A stretch of DNA of 10,995 bases, taken from contig JAIRRU010000102.1 of NCBI GenBank assembly GCA_031255815.1, positions 1 through 10,995 of the forward strand, in the 5' to 3' direction. Below the pieces are notes generated by a model. It was not told where the DNA came from, did not search any database, and saw only the letters and a program-made list of their open reading frames with translations. The position numbers were made by a program, and so were the translations under genes. The DNA is from Treponema sp. (GTDB taxonomy: Bacteria > Spirochaetota > Spirochaetia > Treponematales > Breznakiellaceae). Shown one piece after another: positions 1 through 7,489 of the stretch (the stretch's first letter is position 1; each line of letters begins with the position of its first letter).

Positions 1-87
1 GGTATTCAGCAGTACGCCCTGCAATTCATCCGCGCCTGGGAAGATCCGGGAGAAGAAGCAGGCCAAAGCCCCCCCGGCTTGGAATAA
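1..87 (+). CDS. possible 3' end of a gene cut by the window edge
   Basis: Reading from base 1 gives 28 codons ending in TAA at 85-87. The peptide starts GIQQYALQFIRAWEDPGEE, which looks like an amphipathic C-terminal helix with a charged tail. I do not recognise the family. The other two plus frames are also open here (to about 99 and 134), so this call rests only on the natural look of the peptide. If real, the gene converges on the minus-strand operon that ends at 297. No terminator hairpin of its own is evident after the stop. Confidence 0.33.
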   Translation, partial: GIQQYALQFIRAWEDPGEEAGQSPPGLE

Positions 88-266
88 TCGCGTATAAAGA
101 ACTGGCAGGCCGTTTAAAAGTACGGATAAAGGGATAGCCACTAACCACACGAACACCACGAACTTTTAGGCTGAAAAACCCGATTTTTACCTGAATTTTC
201 TCGAGTTTAAGAGGTTTTTGATCCGGGTTTGCGCGGGCCTTCGGCCTGGCGGTAAATTTCTTTAAA
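88..266. other. non-coding spacer with a short repeat
   Basis: No convincing gene is seen here. The stretch is richer in A and T than the flanking genes. It contains three imperfect 9-bp units at 139-165 and a small GGCC/GGCC inverted repeat around the sequence GGGCCTTCGGCC near 237. It separates the possible plus-strand gene end from the terminator-like hairpin of the minus-strand operon. Confidence 0.5.
139..165. repeat. three imperfect 9-bp tandem units
   Basis: The units read CACTAACCA (139-147), CACGAACAC (148-156) and CACGAACTT (157-165). The shared core is CAC-AAC. Such short strings are easily produced by replication slippage, and no function is implied by what is visible. Confidence 0.4.
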
Positions 267-292
267 TTCCCAAACCAACCGGGTTTTGGGAA
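267..292 (-). terminator. terminator-like hairpin after the seven-gene operon
   Basis: TTCCCAAA (267-274) is the exact reverse complement of TTTGGGAA (285-292). The stem can grow by two or three more C-G pairs (275-276 with 282-283) past a one-base bulge. It lies 5 bp beyond the stop codon of the last minus-strand gene. On the minus strand it is followed by a broken T/A-rich run (TTTAAAGAAATTT) rather than a clean T tail, so it may be a weak intrinsic terminator or only an end-stabilising hairpin. Confidence 0.45.
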
Positions 293-296
293 ACGC

Positions 297-1205
297 TTAA
301 TTCTCTATGCAATCCGCTATCTCACTGCTGTCTGGATTCTGGCCCTTAAGCGATTCCCCCAGCAGCAGCGCCAGCTTGGCTTCCTCCCCTGGGGAAAGGA
401 TCCCCGGCAGGATCAGGGGTTCCCCGGGGCCGGGGGGGATGAGGAAGCCCCCTTCCAGAAAGCGCCTGAACAGGGTTTCCCAATTAATCCCGGCCTCGGT
501 CAGGGCGGCATCAGCCAGGGTAAGGTATACTCCCCGGCGATACCAGGGGCAGGGTTTTTGGCCATGTTGGCCGTAGAGGAGGCGGTTGATCTTCGGGTAA
601 ACCGGCTTTCCCCGGTTTCCCGCGGCGATAAGATCGTAAATTCCCCGGGCGGCCGCGCTGAGAATGACGGGGGAGACGATGTCCGAGGGGGGAAAGCGGT
701 CTTCCCAGTCCGGGCGGAAGGCCGCCGCCTGGGGCGACAGGGGCCAGGGCAGGGCCGGGATCAGTACCGGGGTTTCCCGCAGAACCGGTTCCGCCAGGTT
801 TTCCAGAAAAGGCCGCCAGAGGGAAATGCCGGAACTGGTCTCTCCGGCGGCGGGGAAGGCCGGGTCGGGGAAGGAACCGGGGCCCGGCCCCGGGCAGGGG
901 AAGCCCGCCGCTTCCAGGGCGCGGTTCAGGGAGGCCCGGCCGGAGTAAAAACGGAAGCGGCGGCCGGGGAGAAGCCGGGAGAGGGCCTTGAGGAAACGCC
1001 CCTCCTGGGGGTGGGGGAATCCGGCAAAAAGCCCCCGTTCCGCGCTGTTTTTAAGTTCCCGCAGCAGCTGCGGGGGCTTATGCCCCAGAATGGCCCGGCC
1101 CCCGTCCTGCCAAAGGTCAACCAGGCGGCCCTCCTGGGTGTAGAGCCTGAAGTCCCTGGCCCGGAGTACCGGGGGCATTAAGCGCAGCAGTTCCCTTCCG
1201 TCCAT
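297..1205 (-). CDS. degenerate class-III aminotransferase-like protein
   Basis: This 302-residue protein looks like a shrunken relative of glutamate-1-semialdehyde aminotransferase and other fold-type I, class III aminotransferases. Residues 15-97 keep the family's N-terminal pattern: a VDLWQDGGRAILGH segment (29-42), then a GLFAGFPHPQEG stretch, then FYSGRASLNRAL where active enzymes have a 'SGTEA' cofactor-phosphate loop. Residues 240-287 resemble the family's C-terminal domain (RFLEGGFLIPPGPGEPLIL, 248-266). Active members are about 430 residues. The missing part is the central cofactor domain, and no Asp plus Lys pair for pyridoxal phosphate is recognisable. It should therefore not be a working transaminase. 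The homology is my inference from pattern, not from a search. The ATG lies 18 bp after the helicase gene's stop, with AAAGGGG about 13 bases upstream. It is the last gene of the operon. Confidence 0.6.
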   Translation of the reverse strand: MDGRELLRLMPPVLRARDFRLYTQEGRLVDLWQDGGRAILGHKPPQLLRELKNSAERGLFAGFPHPQEGRFLKALSRLLPGRRFRFYSGRASLNRALEAAGFPCPGPGPGSFPDPAFPAAGETSSGISLWRPFLENLAEPVLRETPVLIPALPWPLSPQAAAFRPDWEDRFPPSDIVSPVILSAAARGIYDLIAAGNRGKPVYPKINRLLYGQHGQKPCPWYRRGVYLTLADAALTEAGINWETLFRRFLEGGFLIPPGPGEPLILPGILSPGEEAKLALLLGESLKGQNPDSSEIADCIEN

Positions 1206-1223
1206 ACTTACGCCGCCGCCCCT

Positions 1224-3482
1224 TTAATCTTTACCGATCCGGGTAAAGCGGGAGCCCTGGTGGTCGGCCAGGAAGCGGAGTTCCCTCCCGGTCTCGAAGA
1301 TAACCCGGACTACCGGGCCGTCTTCGCCGTTCCGCACCTCCGTCACTTCGCCGTAGCCGTTGTCGTCGTGGTAAAGCCGATCGCCCCGCTTCCAGCCGCC
1401 GGAATCCGGATCGCCGCCGCCCGGCCTCCCGGAATCCGCGCCGCCCTGCTGCCGGGACGGGCCCTGGCCCGAGCTATGCCGGGAAAAGCCGTAGGGCGCG
1501 TTCCCCAGGATCCGCAGGGCTTTGGGGTCTATCTCCGTAAGGAAAAGGCTGGGTTCGGCGGGCATGGTTCTGCCGAACATACGGCGCAGGGCGCAGGAGG
1601 TAATGTACAGCTCGTCCATGGCCCGGGTAGCGCCCACATAGAAGAGCCGCCGTTCCTCCTCCAGCTCTTCGCCTTTCTTCTCCTCCCGGGGAAAGATCCC
1701 CTGCTCCAGCCCGGTCATGATAACCCTCCGGTACTCCAGGCCCTTGGTATTGTGAAAGGTGATCAGGGTTACCGTATCGCCGGGGGCTCCGTTTTTTCCG
1801 GCCTCTTCCTCAAGGGAACGGTCAAGTTCGATATGCTCAAGAAATTCCAAGAGCCCTTCGATATTCGGGGCGTAGAGGCTGGCGGCGTTGGCCAGTTCCT
1901 GCAGGTTGCCCAGGCGCTGGTTGCCGGAGACTTCGTCATGGCTCAGGTGGTAGTCCTTGATGCCCGATCCGGTAACCAGTTTCACCACCAGCACCGAAAG
2001 CCCCTCGCCGGAGCTGAGGTTTTCCCGATCCCCTCTTTTCCGCCCTGTTTTTTCAGGCTTCTCCCGGGCCCCGCCTTCCAGCAGCGCCCGCCCTTCCTCA
2101 ATTACCCGGAGGAATTCCCCGAGCCCCGCGCGGGCCTTGGCGGAAAGATCCGGCATCATTTGCCGGGCCGCCTCGTCCAGCGCTCCGGCCCCCGCCCCGG
2201 CGATCCGGTCAACCGTGGCCGGCCCCACCCCGCGGCTCGGCTTGTTTACCACCCGGCGGAAGGCAATCTCGTCCCGGGGGTTTACCAGGAAGGAGAGCAG
2301 GGCCAGGGCGTCTTTGATCTCCTCCCGCTCGTAGAATTTGAGGGAACCTACCACCCGGTAGGGGATGCCCCGGCGGAGGAATTCGGTTTCAAAGCCCAGG
2401 GATTGGGCGTTGGTCCGGTAAAGCAGCGCCCAGTCGGACCAGCGGGCCTGCTTCGTCTTTAGCGAACTTTCTATCAGTTCGGCGCAGAATTCGGCCTCCC
2501 CGTCCTGATCCGGCAGGAAGACCAGAGCCGGGATCTTACCCGTTCCCCGCTCGGCGCGGAGCTCTTTGCCCAGCCGGGAACTGTTGCGGGCCACCACGGA
2601 GGAGGCGGCCCGGAGGATGGAAGCGGTGGAGCGGTAGTTCCGCTCTAAACGGATAAGATCCGTGCCGGGGAAACGGTCGGGAAATTCCAGGATGTTCCGC
2701 ACCTCGGCGCCCCGGAAGCGGTAAATGGACTGATCGTCATCCCCCACCACGCAGAGGTAGGTGTCCGGCCCGCAGAGCTCCTTGAGGAGTTCGAACTGGG
2801 CGATATTGGCGTCCTGGTACTCGTCCACCAGGATCACCCGGAAACGCTCGTGGAAACGCCGGGCCAGTTCCGGCCGGGCCCGCAGTATCTCCACCGGTTT
2901 TTTGATCAGATCCCCAAAATCCACGTTGCCTATCTGTCCAAGGCGTTCCTCGTAGCGGGCGTAGAGTTTCCGGAAAGATCCGCGGTGATCGATGAGTTCA
3001 AGGCCGGCGCTGTCCGGGGAGAGGAAACGATCCTTCGCCCGGGCTATGTTGTGGGCCGCCTGGCGCAGTTCCGCCTTGGGGATGTCTTCCATGAGGGTGG
3101 AGAGGAGGGAGACCGAATCGTCGTCATCGTAGATCACAAAGGCGCTGTTGAGCCCCGCCAGGGAACCGTTGCGCCGCAGAAACCAGGCCCCGAAGGAGTG
3201 GAAAGTCCGCAGCATGGCGCTTTCCGCCCGTTCATCGATCACCCGGGCCCGCCCGGCCATTTCCCTGGCCGCCTTGTTGGTAAAAGTTACCGCCAGGATG
3301 GAACGGGGATCCAACTGTTGTTCCCGGATAAGCCAGGCGATCTTGGTGGTGATTACCCGGGTCTTCCCCGATCCGGCCCCGGCAAGGATCAGGAGGGATC
3401 TCCCCGTATGCAGCACGGCCTCCCGCTGTTCGGGGTTAAGCGCCTCAAGATAGGGGGGAAGGGAAGCGGTCTGAGCCTTCAT
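1224..3482 (-). CDS. pcrA: ATP-dependent superfamily 1 DNA helicase, PcrA/UvrD type
   Basis: This 752-residue protein unwinds DNA 3'-5' using ATP and acts in repair and in clearing replication blocks. All SF1A motifs are present in order: Q motif Gln19 in LNPEQREAV; Walker A GAGSGKT (35-41); motif Ia TFTNKAAREM (66-75); Walker B DEYQD (220-224); motif III GDDDQSIYRFRGA (247-259); motif IV ERNYRST (280-286); motif V HNTKGLE (577-583); motif VI EEERRLFYVGATRA (608-621). Residues 698-748 form a Tudor-like C-terminal domain beginning KRGDRLYHDDNGYGEV, which favours PcrA/UvrD over Rep. A charged, Gly-rich insert lies at about 466-490, and a disordered Gly/Ser/Pro linker at 664-697. The length is usual for the family. 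The ATG is 4 bp past the phosphoesterase stop, and its AAGAGG site lies inside the end of that gene, so the two are probably coupled. The choice between the names pcrA and uvrD is uncertain. Confidence 0.95.
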   Translation of the reverse strand: MKAQTASLPPYLEALNPEQREAVLHTGRSLLILAGAGSGKTRVITTKIAWLIREQQLDPRSILAVTFTNKAAREMAGRARVIDERAESAMLRTFHSFGAWFLRRNGSLAGLNSAFVIYDDDDSVSLLSTLMEDIPKAELRQAAHNIARAKDRFLSPDSAGLELIDHRGSFRKLYARYEERLGQIGNVDFGDLIKKPVEILRARPELARRFHERFRVILVDEYQDANIAQFELLKELCGPDTYLCVVGDDDQSIYRFRGAEVRNILEFPDRFPGTDLIRLERNYRSTASILRAASSVVARNSSRLGKELRAERGTGKIPALVFLPDQDGEAEFCAELIESSLKTKQARWSDWALLYRTNAQSLGFETEFLRRGIPYRVVGSLKFYEREEIKDALALLSFLVNPRDEIAFRRVVNKPSRGVGPATVDRIAGAGAGALDEAARQMMPDLSAKARAGLGEFLRVIEEGRALLEGGAREKPEKTGRKRGDRENLSSGEGLSVLVVKLVTGSGIKDYHLSHDEVSGNQRLGNLQELANAASLYAPNIEGLLEFLEHIELDRSLEEEAGKNGAPGDTVTLITFHNTKGLEYRRVIMTGLEQGIFPREEKKGEELEEERRLFYVGATRAMDELYITSCALRRMFGRTMPAEPSLFLTEIDPKALRILGNAPYGFSRHSSGQGPSRQQGGADSGRPGGGDPDSGGWKRGDRLYHDDNGYGEVTEVRNGEDGPVVRVIFETGRELRFLADHQGSRFTRIGKD

Positions 3483-3486
3483 GCGT

Positions 3487-4338
3487 TTACAGCCTCTTAA
3501 ATTCCCAGGAGATACCGGAGGGTTTCACGTAAACCCGGCAGTAGCTGCGGTGATCCCGGTAGTCTTCCAGGGAGATATAGGTAACCCTCCCGGCCTTCCG
3601 CACAATCCGGTTGTGAACATGGCCGCTGAACAGGGCGTCGCAGCGGCCGTCCAGCAGGGAGAAAAGCCGGGCCCGTTCCCGGTTGTCCGTGATCTGCTCC
3701 CGGTCGCTGATCACCTCGGTAAAAGGGTTGGTGTGGGTAAAGATAAAAACGCGGGGGCCGGCGCTTTTCAAGCCCTCCTTCAGCCAGTCGATCTGATCCT
3801 TCCCGAAGCTCGCGTTGGCGCTGTCCAGGATAAAAAGAGTGGTGGAGGAACCGGGGCCGCCTACCCGGTAGGTGCTGGAGCCGATGAGATCCCGCCAGTT
3901 AGGCCAGTTGTTGAAGTACACATCGTGGTTACCGATAACGGGGTAACAGGGTACCCCGATGGCCCTGAGGGAAGAGGCTATCTCGATAAACTTTTTCAGA
4001 TCTTCCCGCCTGCCGTTTTGGGTAATGTCCCCGGTGACGACCGTAAAGGCGTCCTTTCCCGCGGAGGCCGCGTCGCGGATCTTCTCCAGCCCGCGGGTAT
4101 TCCTCTCCTCGATATGCGTATCGGAGACCACGATAAAAGAATACTCCGGGGGCAGGATCAGGTTGCGTTCCGCCCGGCTGAGGAAGTGAAAGGTATCACG
4201 AGCCTCAAAACGTTCGTCCGGCTCGCTGGAGGCAAAGAACCCTACCAGATCCAGGTTGCAGGCCGGGAAAAGGGCAAAAAAGCCAAAGGCCAGGAGGAAT
4301 CCGCTTAAACGCCGGGGAAGGGAAGGTCTTTTCACCAT
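3487..4338 (-). CDS. lipoprotein calcineurin-like metallophosphoesterase
   Basis: This 283-residue predicted hydrolase of phosphoester bonds uses two metal ions; its substrate is unknown. The five calcineurin-like motifs are intact: D73-x-H75 (SDTH), GD at 103-104 (VTGDITQNG), GNHD at 136-139, H202 (THTNPF), and GHVH at 239-242. The N-terminus has an Arg-rich start (RR at 9-10), a hydrophobic stretch at about 11-26, and a lipobox-like LFPAC ending at Cys27. This is looser than the enterobacterial consensus but acceptable in spirochaetes, so the protein is probably anchored to a membrane outside the cytoplasm. Its ATG overlaps the stop of the upstream barrel gene by 7 bp (ATGGTGA), which implies translational coupling and possibly a shared job at the envelope. 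Phosphodiester, nucleotide or phospholipid-headgroup hydrolysis are all possible. Confidence 0.88.
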   Translation of the reverse strand: MVKRPSLPRRLSGFLLAFGFFALFPACNLDLVGFFASSEPDERFEARDTFHFLSRAERNLILPPEYSFIVVSDTHIEERNTRGLEKIRDAASAGKDAFTVVTGDITQNGRREDLKKFIEIASSLRAIGVPCYPVIGNHDVYFNNWPNWRDLIGSSTYRVGGPGSSTTLFILDSANASFGKDQIDWLKEGLKSAGPRVFIFTHTNPFTEVISDREQITDNRERARLFSLLDGRCDALFSGHVHNRIVRKAGRVTYISLEDYRDHRSYCRVYVKPSGISWEFKRL

Positions 4339-5033
4339 ATAAAACGAAGCCCCCCCTTCCAGACTGCCCCGTACAGTATCGAAGTCAGGCCGGCGCTGCC
4401 GCTTTGGCGGGATTCGAATTCGTTGACCAGGGTGATATGCCCGGTAAGCCGGACAAGGATTTCCAGGGTAAAATAATAGGACACGAAATTCCCCGCCGTA
4501 AAAGAGGAAAAATTCGCTATCCCGACAGAAAGCCCGGCTTTTTCACTGTTAATAAGCTTGAGGTAAACGCGATATGCCAGGATCGGTTCGAAGATAGCCG
4601 GGCTGTCGCGGTAAACCGTGTAGCGCAGGATATTACCCAGCAGCAGTCCGCCGTATTTCCCCGTAAGCGAGCCGAAGGGGATAAGGGAATGGGAATTGTA
4701 ATAGAAGCCCGGAATCCCGTTGTAGAGGTAGCGCAGATTGATCCCCAGTTTTATCCGGGGGACGGGCAGCAGGTACTGCTGGCCCACAAAGGCGTTTATT
4801 TCGGAATCGCCGTCAAGCCGGCCGGAAGACAGGCCGCCCAGGATCGTGTAACGCTTGTTGAATTCAAGGCTTCCCTCCCCCTGAAACCCGTAACAGAAAC
4901 CGAAAGGCCGATTGTATTCGAGCCGCGGTTTCAGATCCAGGCTGCCGCCCGAAAAGATCGGTTCAAAACCGTAAAGCGCCGGACAGAGGAACCCTCCCAA
5001 CAAAAGCAGAAGACCCGGAACAGCCAAACGCAT
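4332..5033 (-). CDS. predicted outer-membrane beta-barrel protein, family not recognised
   Basis: This 233-residue protein is of unknown function. Residues 1-22 form a signal peptide (Arg2, then a Leu-rich core LLLLLGG at 8-14). Cys17 follows Leu, so a lipobox is unlikely. The rest has many aromatic and Gly residues in alternating hydrophobic/polar runs, for example LGINLRYLYNGIPGFYYN and VSYYFTLEILVRLTGH. This is typical of membrane-spanning beta strands, and the chain ends in GGLRFIW, an aromatic C-terminus like the signal read by the BAM machinery. By length it could hold a small barrel of eight to ten strands. I cannot assign a named family. An AGGA site, overlapping the end of rimO, lies about 7 bases before the ATG; the intergenic gap is 8 bp. 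The gene's stop overlaps the start of the phosphoesterase gene. Confidence 0.72.
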   Translation of the reverse strand: MRLAVPGLLLLLGGFLCPALYGFEPIFSGGSLDLKPRLEYNRPFGFCYGFQGEGSLEFNKRYTILGGLSSGRLDGDSEINAFVGQQYLLPVPRIKLGINLRYLYNGIPGFYYNSHSLIPFGSLTGKYGGLLLGNILRYTVYRDSPAIFEPILAYRVYLKLINSEKAGLSVGIANFSSFTAGNFVSYYFTLEILVRLTGHITLVNEFESRQSGSAGLTSILYGAVWKGGLRFIW

Positions 5034-5041
5034 AATTTATC

Positions 5042-6358
5042 CTACTCTATTAAAATCTCCAGGTCAAAGCCCGCCCGCCCGGTAACTTTGCCCCGGACTA
5101 GGGAGCCCGGTTCCAGGGGCCGTCCGGCGTTGATCACGGTAACGCCGTCCACCTCCGGCGCCTGGCAGTAGAGCCGGCCCAGGTAGAGCCCTCCCTCAGG
5201 ATCAAGGGCCTCCTCCACCAGCACGTCCATCCGGCGGCCCACAAAACGTTCCATCTGTTCCCCGCTGATGGGAACTTGCCGTTCTTCCACGATCCGTTTC
5301 CGTTCCCGGGCCGCTTTTTTCGCCACCCTCCCCTTCATAGCATAGGCCGGGGTATCCTCTTCCCGGGAGTAGGCAAAGCAGCCCGCCCAATCCAGCCGGG
5401 CCTTTTCCTGGAAATCCAGGAGCCGCTCAAAATCCTCTCCGGTTTCGCCGGGAAAACCCAGCAGAAAGGTAGACCGGATCACCGCGTCCGGGAGGGCCTC
5501 CCGTATCCGCGCGATAAGATCCAGGTAGGTTTCCGCCCGGCCCCGGCGGTTCATGGCCGCCAGGATCCTGTCCGACCCGTGCTGGAAGGGGATGTCGAAG
5601 TAGGGGAGAAAGCGGCTGTCCCGCTTCATGGTGTCCAGAATAGGAAGGGGGAAGCTGTCCGGGTGGATGTAGAGGATCCGCAGCCAAAAGTCGCCGGGAA
5701 GGGCGGCTATGGCTTCCAATAGTCCCGGCAGCGCCGGCCCGCCTTCCCGATCCCGGCCATAGGAACCGGTGTCCTGCCCGATAAGGCAGAGTTCCCGGAT
5801 GCCCCGGCCCAGGAATTCCCGGCACTCGGCAAGGAGTTCCCCGGCCTCGCGGCTCCGCAGCCCGCCCCGGATGAGGGGGATGGAACAGAAGGAGCAGCGG
5901 TTGTCGCAGCCCTCGCTTATTTTGACATAGGCTGAGCCGGGCAGGGAGAGGAGGGGCCGCGAACCGGGCCGGGCCGGAACAGCTCCGGGCCGCGGGGCTC
6001 CCGGCGCGGGGTTTTCCAACAGGGCGGCGGCAGCGGCGGCGATGCCCCCGAGATCGGCATTTCCAAAGAGAGCGTCGGCCTCCGGAAGCGAAAGGGCAAG
6101 ATCGGCGGCGTAACGCTGGGCAAGACAGCCGGCCAGGAGTATCTTTTTTCCCGGGTAGGTTTTCCGCCAGGAGAGCACGGCATTGATCGACTGGCGCTTG
6201 GCGCTTTCAATAAACCCGCAGGAGTTAACGATGATCAGATCCGCTTCCGCCGGGCTTTCCGCAGCGGCCCAGCCGGAACCCTCCAGCAGGGCCATCATGT
6301 TTTCCGCGTCAACCTGGTTTTTTACACAACCGTAAGGGTCAAGAAAATAAAGGGGCAC
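5042..6358 (-). CDS. rimO: ribosomal protein S12 methylthiotransferase RimO
   Basis: This 438-residue radical-SAM enzyme adds a methylthio group to the conserved aspartate of ribosomal protein S12. The N-terminal MTTase domain has three cluster cysteines, Cys11 (GCVKNQVDAE), Cys47 (NSCGFIESAKRQSI) and Cys78 (AGCLAQRY). The 'CGFIESAK' pattern points to RimO rather than MiaB or MtaB. A Pro/Ala-rich linker (about 106-140) leads to the radical-SAM motif C151-x3-C155-x2-C158 (SEGCDNRCSFCSIP). YFDIPFQHGSDRILAAMNRRG (253-273, in part) and GFPGET (301-306) are typical of the family. A TRAM domain occupies about 369-437. The start codon is GTG, 2 bp after the stop of the RodZ-like gene; starting there gives the normal N-terminus just before the first cysteine. 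Cytoplasmic and ribosome-associated. Confidence 0.95.
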   Translation of the reverse strand: MPLYFLDPYGCVKNQVDAENMMALLEGSGWAAAESPAEADLIIVNSCGFIESAKRQSINAVLSWRKTYPGKKILLAGCLAQRYAADLALSLPEADALFGNADLGGIAAAAAALLENPAPGAPRPGAVPARPGSRPLLSLPGSAYVKISEGCDNRCSFCSIPLIRGGLRSREAGELLAECREFLGRGIRELCLIGQDTGSYGRDREGGPALPGLLEAIAALPGDFWLRILYIHPDSFPLPILDTMKRDSRFLPYFDIPFQHGSDRILAAMNRRGRAETYLDLIARIREALPDAVIRSTFLLGFPGETGEDFERLLDFQEKARLDWAGCFAYSREEDTPAYAMKGRVAKKAARERKRIVEERQVPISGEQMERFVGRRMDVLVEEALDPEGGLYLGRLYCQAPEVDGVTVINAGRPLEPGSLVRGKVTGRAGFDLEILIE

Positions 6359-6360
6359 TG

Positions 6361-7458
6361 TTACTGTTCAAGCCTCGCCAGAACCAGACGGTAGCGGTTC
6401 TCCTCGTCCCGAACCCAGCGCAGGTCAGCCACCACCACCTCTCCGGCGCCTCCCAGTTCCAGGGGGACTGTCCGGCCGCCCCCTATAACCTGCAGCTTCG
6501 CCGCCTGGGCGTTGGAAGCCCAGATGCGGATGCCGTTCTGGGCCTGGATGTTGATCTCGCTTCCCCGCTGGTAATACTGTTCGTTCCGATCCTGCCGATC
6601 CCGTTCAAAAAGGATCTCGTAGCGGAACATGCAGTAACCCTGGAAGGATGCCTGGAGGGTGAAGGGGAACGCCGAGGGGGAGGAGAATATCGCGGCGGCG
6701 GGGCTTGCCGCGGCCGGAGCGACGGCCGCGGCCGGGGGAATATCCGCCGCCGGAACGGCCGGAACGGAAGCGGCCCTGGAAAGTTCAAAACGCAGCAGCG
6801 CCCCGGCGCCGCTTTCGTTTTTCGCGAAGTCCATCAGGGTAATCTGGAACTCCGGGGAACCGTCGTTGTTGATATCCACCGACACAACCTGGCTTAAATC
6901 CAGCCTTATCTGATCATCGGGAGTAGTAATGGTAACGATATCCCCCAGGTTGGAAAGGATCAGCCGGTACTGATCTTCCCCGAAGGGAACCAGGACGGAG
7001 TCGCCCCGGTAGAACCGTTGTTCCAGGATCTCCGCGTTCAGGGTATATTCCCTAACAGGCCGGGCCGCTGCCGCCGCCGCGGGAAGGTCTCCGGGGCGGT
7101 TTATGAACAGATACACGCCGCCGCCCGCCGCGGCAAGAACGAGGAGGGGAATCAGAATGCCCAACACTATTTTCCGGGGCTGGGGCGGGGAATGGAGCAG
7201 CTGATCCACCGGAACGGGCTGTTCCTGGATCTTAAAAGCCCGGTACAGGGAGAGAAGTTCCTGTACGTCCAGGCCCAGGTACTCCCCGTAGTTCCGCAGA
7301 AAACCCAGAATGTAGGGTTCGCTGGGAAAGCCCGCGAAATTCTCAGTTTCCAGCGCCTCAAGATACCGGGCGGCAATATTGGTGTCCCGGCTCACCTCTT
7401 CGTATGTACAGCCTTTTGATTCACGAGCGGCTTTTAGTTTGGCGCCCAGGGACTCCAC
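6361..7458 (-). CDS. rodZ: RodZ-like membrane-anchored helix-turn-helix protein
   Basis: This 365-residue protein has the RodZ layout. RodZ links the MreB cytoskeleton to the wall-building machinery and helps set cell shape. Residues 1-75 are the cytoplasmic HTH_25-type domain (LGAKLKAARESKGCTYEEVS, then YLEALE and the FPSEPYILGFLRNYGEYLGLD stretch at 44-64, in part). A basic PQPRK precedes one membrane helix at about 97-119. The outside part has two folded blocks: a beta-rich region at 135-230 containing a calcium-loop-like DINNDGSPEF (195-204), and a C-terminal DUF4115-like region at about 265-362. They are separated by an Ala/Pro-rich linker (230-262). The start is GTG at 7458, supported by a strong AGAGGAGG site 6 bases upstream. 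Typical RodZ proteins have no extra block between helix and C-terminal domain. The symbol is by architecture; a direct MreB link is inferred. Confidence 0.82.
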   Translation of the reverse strand: MESLGAKLKAARESKGCTYEEVSRDTNIAARYLEALETENFAGFPSEPYILGFLRNYGEYLGLDVQELLSLYRAFKIQEQPVPVDQLLHSPPQPRKIVLGILIPLLVLAAAGGGVYLFINRPGDLPAAAAAARPVREYTLNAEILEQRFYRGDSVLVPFGEDQYRLILSNLGDIVTITTPDDQIRLDLSQVVSVDINNDGSPEFQITLMDFAKNESGAGALLRFELSRAASVPAVPAADIPPAAAVAPAAASPAAAIFSSPSAFPFTLQASFQGYCMFRYEILFERDRQDRNEQYYQRGSEINIQAQNGIRIWASNAQAAKLQVIGGGRTVPLELGGAGEVVVADLRWVRDEENRYRLVLARLEQ

Positions 7459-7464
7459 CGGAAA

Positions 7465-7472
7465 CCTCCTCT
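7465..7472 (-). promoter_or_regulatory. strong Shine-Dalgarno site for the RodZ-like gene
   Basis: On the minus strand this reads AGAGGAGG, with 6 bases to the GTG at 7458. It is the clearest ribosome binding site in the operon and fixes the GTG start. It lies in the 31-bp gap after the lolA-like stop codon at 7490-7492. Confidence 0.8.
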
Positions 7473-7489
7473 ATCAAACATCCGCCCCC

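Noticed and set aside
307..1181. Open plus-strand frames opposite the aminotransferase-like gene
   Set aside because: The peptides are Gly/Arg/Pro-rich with no family pattern, as expected from the complement of a GC-rich gene; the minus-strand product shows homology-like blocks.
1260..2462. 400-codon open plus-strand frame opposite the helicase gene
   Set aside because: It is the antisense shadow of a gene with every SF1 helicase motif intact, and has no ribosome site or recognisable domain.
3481..4308. 275-codon plus-strand open frame opposite the phosphoesterase
   Set aside because: The opposite strand has all metallophosphoesterase motifs; this frame gives a low-information peptide.
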